Shown piece after piece: positions 6,485-13,424 of a DNA stretch of 13,553 nucleotides. Positions within the stretch are counted from its first letter, which is position 1, and each line of letters starts with the position of its first letter. The DNA is from DATKLL01 sp035542475 (GTDB lineage Bacteria > Desulfobacterota > Syntrophia > Syntrophales > UBA2185). Where the stretch lies: NCBI GenBank assembly GCA_035542475.1, contig DATKLL010000014.1, positions 1 to 13,553 of the forward strand, in the 5' to 3' direction. Both the position numbers and the translations under genes were made by a program. Under the pieces are notes generated by a model, which was not told where the DNA came from, did not search any database, and saw only the letters and a program-made list of their open reading frames with translations.

Positions 6485-6580
6485 ATGTTATCAGATAGCG
6501 GTCATATACCTTTCTATGAAGAACCGGAAAAATTCAACAACGCTCTCCTTGATTTTTTGAAGGCCATAAAAACCAGATAA
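6485..6580 (+). pseudogene. Remnant: C-terminal end of an alpha/beta-hydrolase
   Basis: The 31-codon frame reads MLSDSGHIPFYEEPEKFNNA, then LLDFLKAIKTR and a stop. This is the typical last segment of alpha/beta-hydrolases: the catalytic His in a GHxPxxExPxxFN context followed by the final helix xxFLxxI. Upstream in the same frame stop codons appear immediately (TGA and TAA between 6472 and 6482), and no ribosome binding site precedes the ATG. The nucleophile elbow, acid residue and rest of the hydrolase are absent. It directly follows the seleno-peroxiredoxin stop (20 bases), so the rest of the gene was probably removed by a deletion. The hydrolase may once have been the next gene on this transcript. 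Confidence 0.7.
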
Positions 6581-6600
6581 CTTTTACTAAACCCTCACTG

Positions 6601-6629
6601 AATGCCCCGCTTTGCCCTTGCGGGGCATT
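6601..6629. terminator. Hairpin between convergent genes, possible bidirectional terminator
   Basis: A perfect 10-bp stem AATGCCCCGC/GCGGGGCATT with a 9-base loop lies between the plus-strand selenoprotein genes and the minus-strand glycosidase gene. Neither side has a good T-run (CCAATTCC on one side, CAGTGAGGG on the other), so it is a strong hairpin with weak terminator character. Confidence 0.55.
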
Positions 6630-6663
6630 CCAATTCCATAAGAAAATTTACTAATCAGTTTAA

Positions 6664-7497
6664 TCATTTCATTTGAACTCCAATTACATTTGGAATTGGC
6701 GATAGTTCGCTGCTTGTTTCATCCGGTCCTACTGCAGTTTCAAAGCTCCCGGCAAGATCAACATTAACTTCCCTGCTCCTGATTGAAAGACTTGCTGTAG
6801 GTCCACCCTCCATATGCATCATGCGTGTTACTCCGAGACCAAATGATTTGACTGCCTCATTGAACTCCCACATAGGATACGGTAACGCGCAAAACAGAAA
6901 AAGAACGCGACCCTGGTCGTCCGTGCCGACTGCGGCTTCACTCCACCTTTTTTCCGACTTTTCCCAAACGTTGATGCCATTTCCTTTCATTAACCGGAGA
7001 TTCTGGACCACCGCATTATAGTCTCCTAACTTTTTCATCGCATCAGGTTCTTCCAGGTCAACCATAATCACTGTCGGCAGTCCGTTCTTTTTCGGGTCAA
7101 AGGCGAGAACAGATTTATACTTGCTGCTCCATCTTTTGTTCTGTATGTAAAACCCATTTCTGAGATAGCCTACGTTTGTCAGATAATCCTGCTGGAACAT
7201 CCCTGCGTTAATCGCTATGACCAGGTTAAAATCCTTGCACCACTTTGCAGTTGTACGTGCTTTCTTATTATGTTCAGAAGCAAGAAGCAGCCTCAATTTT
7301 GCCTGAGCGGTATCCACACGTACAATGTGAATTTTCCCGTTTCCTGTTTCAGGGGGCGGGCTTACATGAAAGACGCAGTATTCCATTCCTTTTGCCAGAA
7401 TTTTCCACTGCTCACGAGCCTGAACCGTAGACGCGGGGTAGAATAAAGCGAACAATCCCAATAAAATCGAAATAATGTGCGTTGAATATCTAATCAT
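6664..7497 (-). CDS. Exported NAGPA-type phosphodiester glycosidase (DUF2233)
   Basis: A 277-residue protein with a signal peptide (residues 1-27, cleavage near VQA-R). Family hallmarks are LVIAINAGMFQQDY around residues 93-106, the counterpart of the INGGFF-type motif, then the GYLRNGFYIQN stretch, SEAAVGTDDQGRVLFL, and near the C terminus MMHMEGGPTASL, the counterpart of the L.LDGGGSA motif. Members of this family, named after mammalian N-acetylglucosamine-1-phosphodiester alpha-N-acetylglucosaminidase, hydrolyse phosphodiester-linked sugars; bacterial members are usually exported and of undetermined substrate. No Shine-Dalgarno is visible before the ATG. It lies 30 bases after the DedA stop, so the two are probably co-transcribed and translation may depend on coupling. 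Confidence 0.8.
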   Translation of the reverse strand: MIRYSTHIISILLGLFALFYPASTVQAREQWKILAKGMEYCVFHVSPPPETGNGKIHIVRVDTAQAKLRLLLASEHNKKARTTAKWCKDFNLVIAINAGMFQQDYLTNVGYLRNGFYIQNKRWSSKYKSVLAFDPKKNGLPTVIMVDLEEPDAMKKLGDYNAVVQNLRLMKGNGINVWEKSEKRWSEAAVGTDDQGRVLFLFCALPYPMWEFNEAVKSFGLGVTRMMHMEGGPTASLSIRSREVNVDLAGSFETAVGPDETSSELSPIPNVIGVQMK

Positions 7498-7527
7498 TGC
7501 GAGGAAGGTAATTGATTAATTTGAATT

Positions 7528-8115
7528 TCATTTTCCGTTCGAACTTCTTAAATACATAATAACCGCGAAGAGAATGCACACAACAAGTACCATGGGTATT
7601 ATGTAGTGATATGAATACGCGGAAACATGTTTCCACTGCTCACCTAAGACATAGCCGAGGCTTATAAAAGTGACCGTCCAGATGAGAGCTCCTCCATAAG
7701 TAAAAAAAGCGAATGTCCGGTATGGCATAAGAGATGTACCCGCAAAAATCGCCGTTAGGTGTCTGATGCCGGGAACAAAATAACCGATTAACAGCGCAAA
7801 CTTTCCATACCGGTTATAAAATTTTTCAGCACTATGAATATGATCGGGATTCAAATGAATCCTGGCTGCGTATCTTCTTATGAACCGTATTCCCAATATC
7901 CTGCCGATAAGATACCCGATTGTAATGCCGCATGAAGTTCCCACGAAAGCAACGGCAATAGCATAAAAATAAACAAGCTTACCCTGGAAAATTAAAAAGC
8001 CTACGAATGCCAGGAGTGTTTCATCGGGTACGGGCAGACCCAGGATTCCAAGTCCCAGAGCAATAAATATTCCGGGATAGGAATACTTCGTGATACTTAA
8101 TAAAAGCGCATGCAT
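7528..8115 (-). CDS. DedA-family (VTT domain) membrane protein
   Basis: A 195-residue inner-membrane protein with about five hydrophobic segments, the usual DedA size. The amphipathic re-entrant motif near the N terminus reads LPVPDETLLAFVGFL, with the acidic Asp/Glu expected at this place. The central signature YGKFALLIGYFVPGIRH ends in the PGxR motif, followed by AIFAGTSLMPYRTFAFFTYGGALIW. DedA proteins take part in membrane lipid carrier recycling (undecaprenyl phosphate or phospholipid scrambling) and affect envelope integrity and proton motive force. The ATG at 8115 with AAGG six bases upstream is preferred over the TTG one codon earlier. The glycosidase gene follows 30 bases downstream. 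Confidence 0.88.
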   Translation of the reverse strand: MHALLLSITKYSYPGIFIALGLGILGLPVPDETLLAFVGFLIFQGKLVYFYAIAVAFVGTSCGITIGYLIGRILGIRFIRRYAARIHLNPDHIHSAEKFYNRYGKFALLIGYFVPGIRHLTAIFAGTSLMPYRTFAFFTYGGALIWTVTFISLGYVLGEQWKHVSAYSYHYIIPMVLVVCILFAVIMYLRSSNGK

Positions 8116-8175
8116 CAATGACCTTGCAAAAAGATTTATATCTCAAATAGATTTCTTGGTTGATTGATTAATTTA

Positions 8176-8700
8176 TCAAGCTAAAAAGTAGCTTTGTGTG
8201 GGCTGTATCAGATGGCGTCTGCCTGAAGATGTTTTGTGCGTCGTGCAGTTGCGGCGATCAAGATACTTCAAGCCTATTGAATCGAAGAGATAAATTCGCT
8301 TCCTTGTCACCTTGTGACCAATAGTCCAGTGGTCATGTTCGCCATTAAGACTGAGTAGAATAGCTCTCTTTACCCCATGCACACGTCCTTCATCAAGAAA
8401 CCTCTTCATCTCTACCCAGAATTCGCCTACCCTTGTCTCCGGTTGCTTATGAAAAGGGATTGATCTGTCTATTCTATCCCCGATGACATCCTTGAAAATG
8501 CTTCCCATCACTTTAATGCTGATGCCGGACGTTAAAGAAACGGCAAGGTTCTTATTCTCTTCAAGATAATTTATAATCTGCTCAAACAATTCTTTTGATT
8601 CTTCATTACTGAGTCCCTTAACTATCCTCATGGCATTAACAATGCTGTATATGCCGCAAAGTGAAGTAAGAGCACCCTGTTCATGAGGCCTGATTTTCAT
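8176..8700 (-). CDS. Papain-fold-like putative cysteine peptidase
   Basis: A 174-residue soluble protein that I cannot assign to a named family with certainty. It shows a plausible papain-type triad: Cys15 in TSLCGIYSIVNAM at the start of a hydrophobic helix, His124 in EHDHWTIGHK, and Asp140 in IYLFDSIGL, with Gln8 seven residues before the Cys as a possible oxyanion-hole residue. Order (C, H, D), spacing and short length resemble C39-like bacterial peptidases or bacteriocin-type immunity and processing enzymes. There is no signal peptide, so it acts in the cytoplasm. The start follows a weak GGTG. It lies upstream of the DedA and glycosidase genes on the same strand with a 60-base gap. Substrate unknown. 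Confidence 0.6.
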   Translation of the reverse strand: MKIRPHEQGALTSLCGIYSIVNAMRIVKGLSNEESKELFEQIINYLEENKNLAVSLTSGISIKVMGSIFKDVIGDRIDRSIPFHKQPETRVGEFWVEMKRFLDEGRVHGVKRAILLSLNGEHDHWTIGHKVTRKRIYLFDSIGLKYLDRRNCTTHKTSSGRRHLIQPTQSYFLA

Positions 8701-8981
8701 CTTTCACCGTCTCAAATAGTGCTTAATAGCCTAATATTATTGTACAATATAACGATTCATTTCTTATGATGAGGTGTTATTTGATCTTCTTGGATAAACT
8801 ACATTAGCTCAATATTATAATGGTAGTCAATCAAATGTTTTATTTTTTTTAAAATCGTATATGCATCCGATATTATTTATTTTTATGGCTGTAATATAGT
8901 CTGGATTGGCTGATCTGGGAAAAGCAGTATCATGTGGAAAAAAAATTAGGAAGCGAAATAACACCTACACAGGAATTTCTT

Positions 8982-9722
8982 TTAAATATCCACTATTTTC
9001 CCGTCTTCTGCAAATTCACATGCAATTTGATCCAGCTTAGCCAACATATCTGCATGCATGTGTATTAGTATCAGGCGTCGGGCCTGGGTTTTTGAGAAAT
9101 TGTTTAACAGCGTCATGTAATCCATATGCCCTTTGATTTTCTTCTGATAGAAATAGGCTTCAGCAATAAATAGATCTGCATTCCTGGCCGCTTCACAAAG
9201 TGCTTGCGTCCACTCCGTATCACTGGAGTAGGCAATGACCTTGCCATCGCACTCTATCCGGAGGGAGAAGGACGAATCGCCTTGATGAAGGTTTGGATAT
9301 GGAGTGGTCGCAACGCCTCCTGCAACCTCCGTGTAGCGATCCTTGAATTCGATTATTTCCAATGAGAATTTCCTTTGAACCCGGGAAGAGCCGGGAAATA
9401 ATACTTCCATCGCCTGAAAAAGCCATTTCTTCATTCCCGGGGGGCCCATAATCATAAGAGGTTCAGTACGTTTGTAAATGAGCTGCGATCCAATCAATAG
9501 AAAAGGAATTCCTCCGCAATGGTCTCCGTGCAAGTGGGAAATAACAATCATACTCACATCATTCAGATTGATACCATATCGATTCATCCCGATCAGAGAT
9601 TATGCGCCGCAGTCGATCAGGAATTGACCGCAGCTATATTTGACCAGAACGCAGCTTTGCAGCCTGCCGCCACTTCCGAAGGCATCACCGCTGCCTAGGA
9701 ATTGAACCTCAACATGATTCAT
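8982..9722 (-). pseudogene. RNase Z/PhnP-like metallo-beta-lactamase protein interrupted by one TAA codon
   Basis: A 247-codon frame from ATG 9722, with GGAGG six bases upstream, encodes FLGSGDAFGSGGRLQSCVLV, then QFLIDCGA, then an in-frame TAA at 9600-9602, and continues as SLIGMNRYGINLNDVSM. Homologues normally have a residue such as Ser here, and TCA to TAA is a single-base change. The rest is intact: metal motif VISHLHGDHCGGIPF (HxHxDH), the LHQGDSS and YSSDTEW regions, and LILIHMHAD. These belong to the metallo-beta-lactamase hydrolases related to RNase Z and PhnP/cyclic phosphodiesterases. A restart at ATG 9587 (201 residues) would lack the first two strands. The gene is last in a probable three-gene transcript, 27 bases after the permease. 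Either a recent nonsense mutation or a sequencing error explains it; TAA is not a known Sec codon. Confidence 0.8.
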
Positions 9723-9749
9723 TGAATGCCTCCGATGATTGATATCTTT

Positions 9750-10751
9750 TTAAATATTATATACGCGGTGGACACGGATCTTCAAGTAGCTGAGCATAAC
9801 GGGAAGCTGCACCAGGGGACCCGTTATTGCGATAGCCAATGCCGTCATGTCCTGAAAAATCGTTGTTGCCAACGCCATGGAAACAGCGGTGTTCTTTAAG
9901 GTAACACTAATGGTGAATGCAACCGAATCGCCGTAATCTGATCTACAGATTGAGGCAGCGAGCAATGCTCCAGCAAGAAGCAAAACAGAGAAGAAAGCCG
10001 CAGGAAAGAGGATATTCGCGATCAAAGAGTAATTATCCATGACAAACCTGCCATTCAGAGCAAAAATAATAAAGATAAGGAGCAGCAGCCCGACACTCGT
10101 TGTATTCTGAAATTGCCCTTTTATTTTTTCAAATGCGGCATTCCCCCAGGTTCGCATGATCCATCGGCGTGAAACTGCCGCCAACGCTGCCGGTATAATG
10201 ATGATCATGAAAAGGTACTTCACGATTATCGCAGCGGGCACATGAACAACCTTTCCAATTAGGAGAACCGTCCAGAGCGGCATAAATATTATACTCATGG
10301 CCAGTCCTACTGCTGTAATGGCAATGGATAGACCAACATTTCCGTTTATCATGCTTGTGTACGCGGGTCCCATACCGCCGCCCGGTATAAGACTGAAAAT
10401 CAAAAGACCGAGCACCAAATCAGGGATCAATGCGGCGGAAAACAATTGGACAAGCCCGTACATCAATAGTGGCGAGATTGTGAAATTGACGAGCAGTGCC
10501 ACGATCAACAGCTTCCCGTCCGTAAACGCATTTTTTATGATTACGCCGAAATCGGTATCGAGAAATGCCGGATAAAGCATCATGAATAGCGCAAAGGGAA
10601 TAAAATATTTTAGGAATGCTCCTTGATATATCTTTCCGACGGCCAGGCCGGTTGCGACAGCAGCAAGCGAGTACAACTCCAGATGCCGTCTGATGCTCTT
10701 GCCGATTCCCATGATAATTATGTCGCGATCGAACCGGAGATGCATATCCAT
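9750..10751 (-). CDS. BASS-family permease, ACR3-related type
   Basis: A 333-residue membrane protein with about ten hydrophobic segments. The motif FSLIPGGGMGPAYTSMINGN (near residues 119-138), followed by LSIAITAVGLAMSIIFMPLW, and the later SVTLKNTAVSMALAT, match the two discontinuous-helix crossover regions of the bile acid:sodium symporter/arsenite permease superfamily. The conserved functional Cys of ACR3 arsenite carriers (in its CTAMV motif) is not seen here, so arsenite export is not supported; an organic anion is equally possible. It starts only 2 bases after the stop of the C_GCAxxG_C_C gene, a sign of translational coupling, and the metallo-beta-lactamase gene follows after 27 bases. 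A nearby in-frame ATG at 10745 is an alternative start. Confidence 0.75.
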   Translation of the reverse strand: MDMHLRFDRDIIIMGIGKSIRRHLELYSLAAVATGLAVGKIYQGAFLKYFIPFALFMMLYPAFLDTDFGVIIKNAFTDGKLLIVALLVNFTISPLLMYGLVQLFSAALIPDLVLGLLIFSLIPGGGMGPAYTSMINGNVGLSIAITAVGLAMSIIFMPLWTVLLIGKVVHVPAAIIVKYLFMIIIIPAALAAVSRRWIMRTWGNAAFEKIKGQFQNTTSVGLLLLIFIIFALNGRFVMDNYSLIANILFPAAFFSVLLLAGALLAASICRSDYGDSVAFTISVTLKNTAVSMALATTIFQDMTALAIAITGPLVQLPVMLSYLKIRVHRVYNI

Positions 10752-10753
10752 AG

Positions 10754-11206
10754 CTATTCCATCGATTGCTGCGCAATTTGTTTACTTTTCGTCTGAACTA
10801 AAATGTCTGACAACATCCCCGTTGCTTTTCCGGTCAACTGCTTGCACTTGATGTATTTTTCCTGCTCTCCAAGCTTTTCCAAAATGGCCGCGCAGTTGGT
10901 CGAACCGAAGGCCTCAATAAATTGCCTGCGAAATTCTGATATGATCGTGCAGGCGGTACTCAAGTCCTTCCCCTTTTCTGTTCTGCCGTGCAGATAACCG
11001 ATGGCAATTACTGCCCCTGTGAAGGCTCCGCAGATATCCTGATGGGTCCTGCCCACTCCGCCGCAAAATGCAGAGGCAACGTTCACAGGATAACCTTCCG
11101 GTTTCTCTGCGAAATGATCGATGATAGTTTTTGAAAGAGCCTCAGAACAACAAAAACCGGTATTGAAGTAATCAAAAGCCTTCTTTTCCAATTCTTCCCT
11201 TGACAT
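10754..11206 (-). CDS. C_GCAxxG_C_C family redox protein
   Basis: A 150-residue cytoplasmic protein with the pattern of the C_GCAxxG_C_C family: FCCSEAL (Cys19, Cys20), SAFCGG (Cys48), DICGAFTGAVIAIGYLHG (Cys59), TACTIISEF (Cys86), TNCAAIL (Cys105) and IKCKQLTGK (Cys121). The family occurs mainly in anaerobes and is thought to be redox-active or to bind a metal or cofactor through its conserved cysteines; its reaction is not established. The ATG at 11206 is chosen because GGAGG lies 8 bases upstream; an upstream in-frame start at 11245 would overlap this site. It is the first gene of a probable transcript continuing into the BASS permease and the broken metallo-beta-lactamase gene, and is divergent from the LysR regulator. 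Confidence 0.88.
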   Translation of the reverse strand: MSREELEKKAFDYFNTGFCCSEALSKTIIDHFAEKPEGYPVNVASAFCGGVGRTHQDICGAFTGAVIAIGYLHGRTEKGKDLSTACTIISEFRRQFIEAFGSTNCAAILEKLGEQEKYIKCKQLTGKATGMLSDILVQTKSKQIAQQSME

Positions 11207-11275
11207 AGTGGAATCCTCCTTCTTTTTTGTTGTTATTATCGACAATTTATTATATAAGTAAAATGAATAGATTTT

Positions 11276-11297
11276 ATGATTATCATGAATTATAATT
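11276..11297. promoter_or_regulatory. Candidate LysR operator palindromes in the divergent promoter
   Basis: The 91-base gap between the divergent LysR and C_GCAxxG_C_C genes contains ATGAT-T-ATCAT at 11276-11286, which lies inside a T-N11-A context as in LysR boxes, followed by the perfect palindrome AATTATAATT at 11288-11297 abutting the LysR start codon. The position suits autoregulation and control of the divergent cluster. The sequence is AT-rich, so chance is possible. Confidence 0.35.
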
Positions 11298-12194
11298 ATG
11301 GATACTAATATAAATCTGAATCAGTTGAGAGTTTTTCATGTAACTGCAAAATCGCAGAGCTTTACACGTGCCGCCGAAGCTTTATTCCTGACACAGCCGG
11401 GAGTCAGCAAGCACATCAAAGAACTTGAAAATTATTACGGAACACGCCTTTTTGACAGGCTGGGTAAAAAGGTTGTACTGACCCGGGCAGGAGAAATCCT
11501 ATACGGAAAAACAGAGGTCATATTCAACATGATCGATCAACTGAAGATAGAGATCGATGAGTTGCAAGGACTGAACCGCGGTGTATTAAATATAGGCGCG
11601 AGCGTCACCATTGGTATATATATTCTGCCGAAACTTCTGGGGCAATTCAGGTCAACATATCCCCACATTCATATAGGACTCGACATTGTGCTGAACCAGC
11701 AGGTCGTGGAGATGGTACTCAACAATTCTATAGATTTCGGTTTTCTTGGGGCCCCTGCGCACGATGACAGATTAATTATGGAGCCTTTTTACAAGGACGA
11801 ACTGGTTTTGATTGTTCCCAGCAGTCATGAATGGGCAGGGTACGGTGCAATCGAACCGCACGAATTGTCGGCTTGCCCCTTTATCATGTCCCGGCGGGGT
11901 TCCGGAACGCGGACAGTAATTGAGGAAATACTCGGCCGGAAAGGTGTTACATTGAAGAACGTAATGGAAATGGGCAATACCGAGGCCGTGAAAAAAGCGG
12001 TAGAAGAAGGTCTGGGTATGTCTATCGTATCAAAAATTACTGTATCGCGCGAGGAGCACCTTGGTGTGATCAAAACATTACGCATTTCAGGAGTTGACCT
12101 GGAACGGACGCTTTATTTTATCTATCGAAAAGACAAATACCTAAGCAATCTGGACAAGACGTTCTTGCAGTTCATAGTCTACAATAAAACTTAG
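11298..12194 (+). CDS. LysR-type transcriptional regulator
   Basis: A 298-residue regulator of standard LysR length. Residues 6-65 form the winged helix-turn-helix (LNQLRVFHVTAKSQSFTRAA, LFLTQPGVSKHIKELENYYG, RLFDRLGKKVVLTRAGE), then the linker helix, then the two-lobed effector domain from about residue 92 (VLNIGASVTIGIYILPKLLG; GFLGAPAHDD; LVLIVPSSHEWA; AVKKAVEEGLGMSIVSK). It is similar to the CysB/CbbR/selenium-metabolism-associated group in layout, but the effector cannot be inferred. No Shine-Dalgarno is visible upstream of the ATG. It is transcribed away from the C_GCAxxG_C_C, permease and metallo-beta-lactamase cluster across a 91-base shared promoter, the usual arrangement for a LysR protein controlling its neighbour. 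Confidence 0.92.
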   Translation: MDTNINLNQLRVFHVTAKSQSFTRAAEALFLTQPGVSKHIKELENYYGTRLFDRLGKKVVLTRAGEILYGKTEVIFNMIDQLKIEIDELQGLNRGVLNIGASVTIGIYILPKLLGQFRSTYPHIHIGLDIVLNQQVVEMVLNNSIDFGFLGAPAHDDRLIMEPFYKDELVLIVPSSHEWAGYGAIEPHELSACPFIMSRRGSGTRTVIEEILGRKGVTLKNVMEMGNTEAVKKAVEEGLGMSIVSKITVSREEHLGVIKTLRISGVDLERTLYFIYRKDKYLSNLDKTFLQFIVYNKT

Positions 12195-12404
12195 TTCTTT
12201 TTAAACTCATCATTTACGAATCTTTTCAAATGCGATTCTCAAATTTAATGAAATCCTATCAATTCTGACATCATTTACACTAATAAATCAAATATTCAGA
12301 TTTTTTTAAATTCACAATAATTGACCGACTTCTGTAGCCATTTCTCTCCTCTGCAAAATTAGTCAAGTTTTTAAGATATTATTCAGAGCGATTTAAAAAA
12401 AGAA

Positions 12405-12431
12405 TTGACATGAAAGAATTATTTATATAAA
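12405..12431 (+). promoter_or_regulatory. Candidate promoter of the Fur/PerR-family gene
   Basis: A perfect -35 hexamer TTGACA (12405-12410) is followed after 15 bases by TATAAA (12426-12431), with overlapping TATATA and TAAAAA alternatives. Transcription would begin near 12438, right at the edge of the operator palindrome. Spacing is shorter than the optimal 17. Confidence 0.5.
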
Positions 12432-12438
12432 AACCCAA

Positions 12439-12455
12439 TTAGGAATAGTTCCTAA
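12439..12455 (+). promoter_or_regulatory. Operator: perfect inverted repeat TTAGGAA-TAG-TTCCTAA
   Basis: A perfect 7-3-7 palindrome lies 5 bases before the start codon of the Fur/PerR-family gene, just downstream of the candidate promoter. This location is typical of an autoregulatory site. Its TTAGG/CCTAA half-sites recur before the desulforedoxin-like gene at 4780-4802. There is no Shine-Dalgarno between it and the ATG. Confidence 0.75.
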
Positions 12456-12460
12456 CTAGC

Positions 12461-12898
12461 ATGAAAGAGGCAATTATCAAAAAATTAAAGGCGAAAGGAT
12501 TGAAGCTCACTCCTCAAAGGGCTGCCATTATTGAAGCCTTCGCGGATAAAGTACTTCTTCATCCGAGCGCAAGTACCATTTACAAGGAAGCCAAAAAAAA
12601 GAGATCAGGAATAAGTTTATCAACAATCTATTATACCCTCAATGAACTTTCCAAAAAGGGCATCATCAACATTCTTGAATTTGAAAAAATGGACAACCGT
12701 TATGAGGGAAATACGGAAGCCCACATTCACTTAATCTGCAAAAAGTGCAAAACCATTATCGACATTTTTCCGAAGCTTTTCCGACCGGATAAAATTATAA
12801 AAGATGTTGACTTCATGGTCACCGATACGCGTTTCGAGTATTACGGATATTGCACGAAATGCCGTCAGAAGAAACAACAGCCGAAGAAAGGATCTTAA
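12461..12898 (+). CDS. Fur-family transcriptional repressor, PerR-like
   Basis: A 145-residue regulator of the ferric-uptake family. The N-terminal winged helix contains GLKLTPQRAAIIEAF and the recognition region SGISLSTIYYTLNELSKKGI. The dimerisation domain has the regulatory metal residues His34, Glu82, His88 and His90 (AHIHLICKKC) and a structural zinc site made of Cys93, Cys96, Cys131 and Cys134 (two CxxC pairs). PerR senses peroxide by metal-catalysed oxidation of His ligands; the PerR ligand Asp85 of Bacillus subtilis is replaced by Glu here, as in Fur, so peroxide versus iron sensing is not settled from sequence. No Shine-Dalgarno is visible; a perfect palindrome sits 5 bases upstream. 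The superoxide reductase gene follows 124 bases downstream, which favours an oxidative-stress role. The C-terminal tail is rich in Lys and Gln. Confidence 0.9.
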   Translation: MKEAIIKKLKAKGLKLTPQRAAIIEAFADKVLLHPSASTIYKEAKKKRSGISLSTIYYTLNELSKKGIINILEFEKMDNRYEGNTEAHIHLICKKCKTIIDIFPKLFRPDKIIKDVDFMVTDTRFEYYGYCTKCRQKKQQPKKGS

Positions 12899-12938
12899 AC
12901 AAACAAAAAATAAAATTTTTTTCTGCTAAATCGGAACT

Positions 12939-12953
12939 ATTCTGAATTAGAAT
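12939..12953 (+). promoter_or_regulatory. Inverted repeat in front of desulfoferrodoxin
   Basis: ATTCT-GAATT-AGAAT is a perfect 5-5-5 palindrome, immediately upstream of a TATATAAAG stretch that could be the -10 region of the desulfoferrodoxin promoter. It is a possible operator, though its half-sites differ from the TTAGG type found at the Fur-family gene. Confidence 0.35.
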
Positions 12954-13022
12954 TATATAAAGACTGATGCTAAAGCCATGAAGGTATTAAAGCACACATG
13001 ATTAAAATTGAGGAGGTTATGT

Positions 13023-13400
13023 ATGGCGGAGAGATTTCAGGTTTACAAATGTGATTCATGCGGAAATATGGTTGAAATGCTTTACGGGAGCAATCAGCAA
13101 ATGTCCTGCTGCGGCAAGCCGATGAGACGCCTTTTGGAAAATGTCGTTGATGCATCTGCGGAAAAGCACGTACCGGTTGTACAGGAAATGGGCAAGGAAA
13201 TTGAGATAAAAGTCGGAAGCGTACCTCATCCGATGGAGAAGGATCACTACATTGAATGGATAGAAGCGGTTAAAGACGGGAACATTATTTTCCGTCAGTA
13301 CCTGAATCCCGGTGAAGCACCTAAGGCAAGATTCAAAACTGACTCCAAAGGCATTGTGATTCGCGAATTTTGCAATTTGCACGGCCTCTGGAAGGCATAA
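13023..13400 (+). CDS. dfx: Desulfoferrodoxin (two-iron superoxide reductase)
   Basis: A 125-residue protein of standard desulfoferrodoxin length. The N-terminal desulforedoxin domain carries centre I with Cys10, Cys13, Cys29 and Cys30 (YKCDSCGNMVE and MSCCGKPM). The C-terminal domain carries the catalytic Fe(His)4Cys centre II: EKHVP, then VPHPMEKDHYIEWIE, then REFCNLHGLWKA, which supply the four His and the Cys, with the active-site Lys in EKHVP. It reduces superoxide to hydrogen peroxide in the cytoplasm of anaerobes without producing oxygen. The ATG at 13023 follows AGGAGG by 6 bases; a TTG at 13008 overlapping that site is less likely. The hydrogenase large subunit begins 24 bases downstream, so the two appear co-transcribed, and a Fur-family regulator precedes it. 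Confidence 0.96.
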   Translation: MAERFQVYKCDSCGNMVEMLYGSNQQMSCCGKPMRRLLENVVDASAEKHVPVVQEMGKEIEIKVGSVPHPMEKDHYIEWIEAVKDGNIIFRQYLNPGEAPKARFKTDSKGIVIREFCNLHGLWKA

Positions 13401-13424
13401 ACAAAATTATTAAGGAGAATAGCT

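Noticed and set aside
8895..8990. Plus-strand frame with DWLIWEKQYHVEKKLG and ITPTQEFLL, looking like a protein tail
   Set aside because: It follows directly on a stop codon without start or ribosome binding site and runs antisense into the metallo-beta-lactamase gene; suggestive composition but no family recognised.
9600..9602. Recoding of the in-frame TAA in the metallo-beta-lactamase gene
   Set aside because: Selenocysteine uses UGA and pyrrolysine UAG; the position is not a catalytic one, so a nonsense mutation or read error is simpler.
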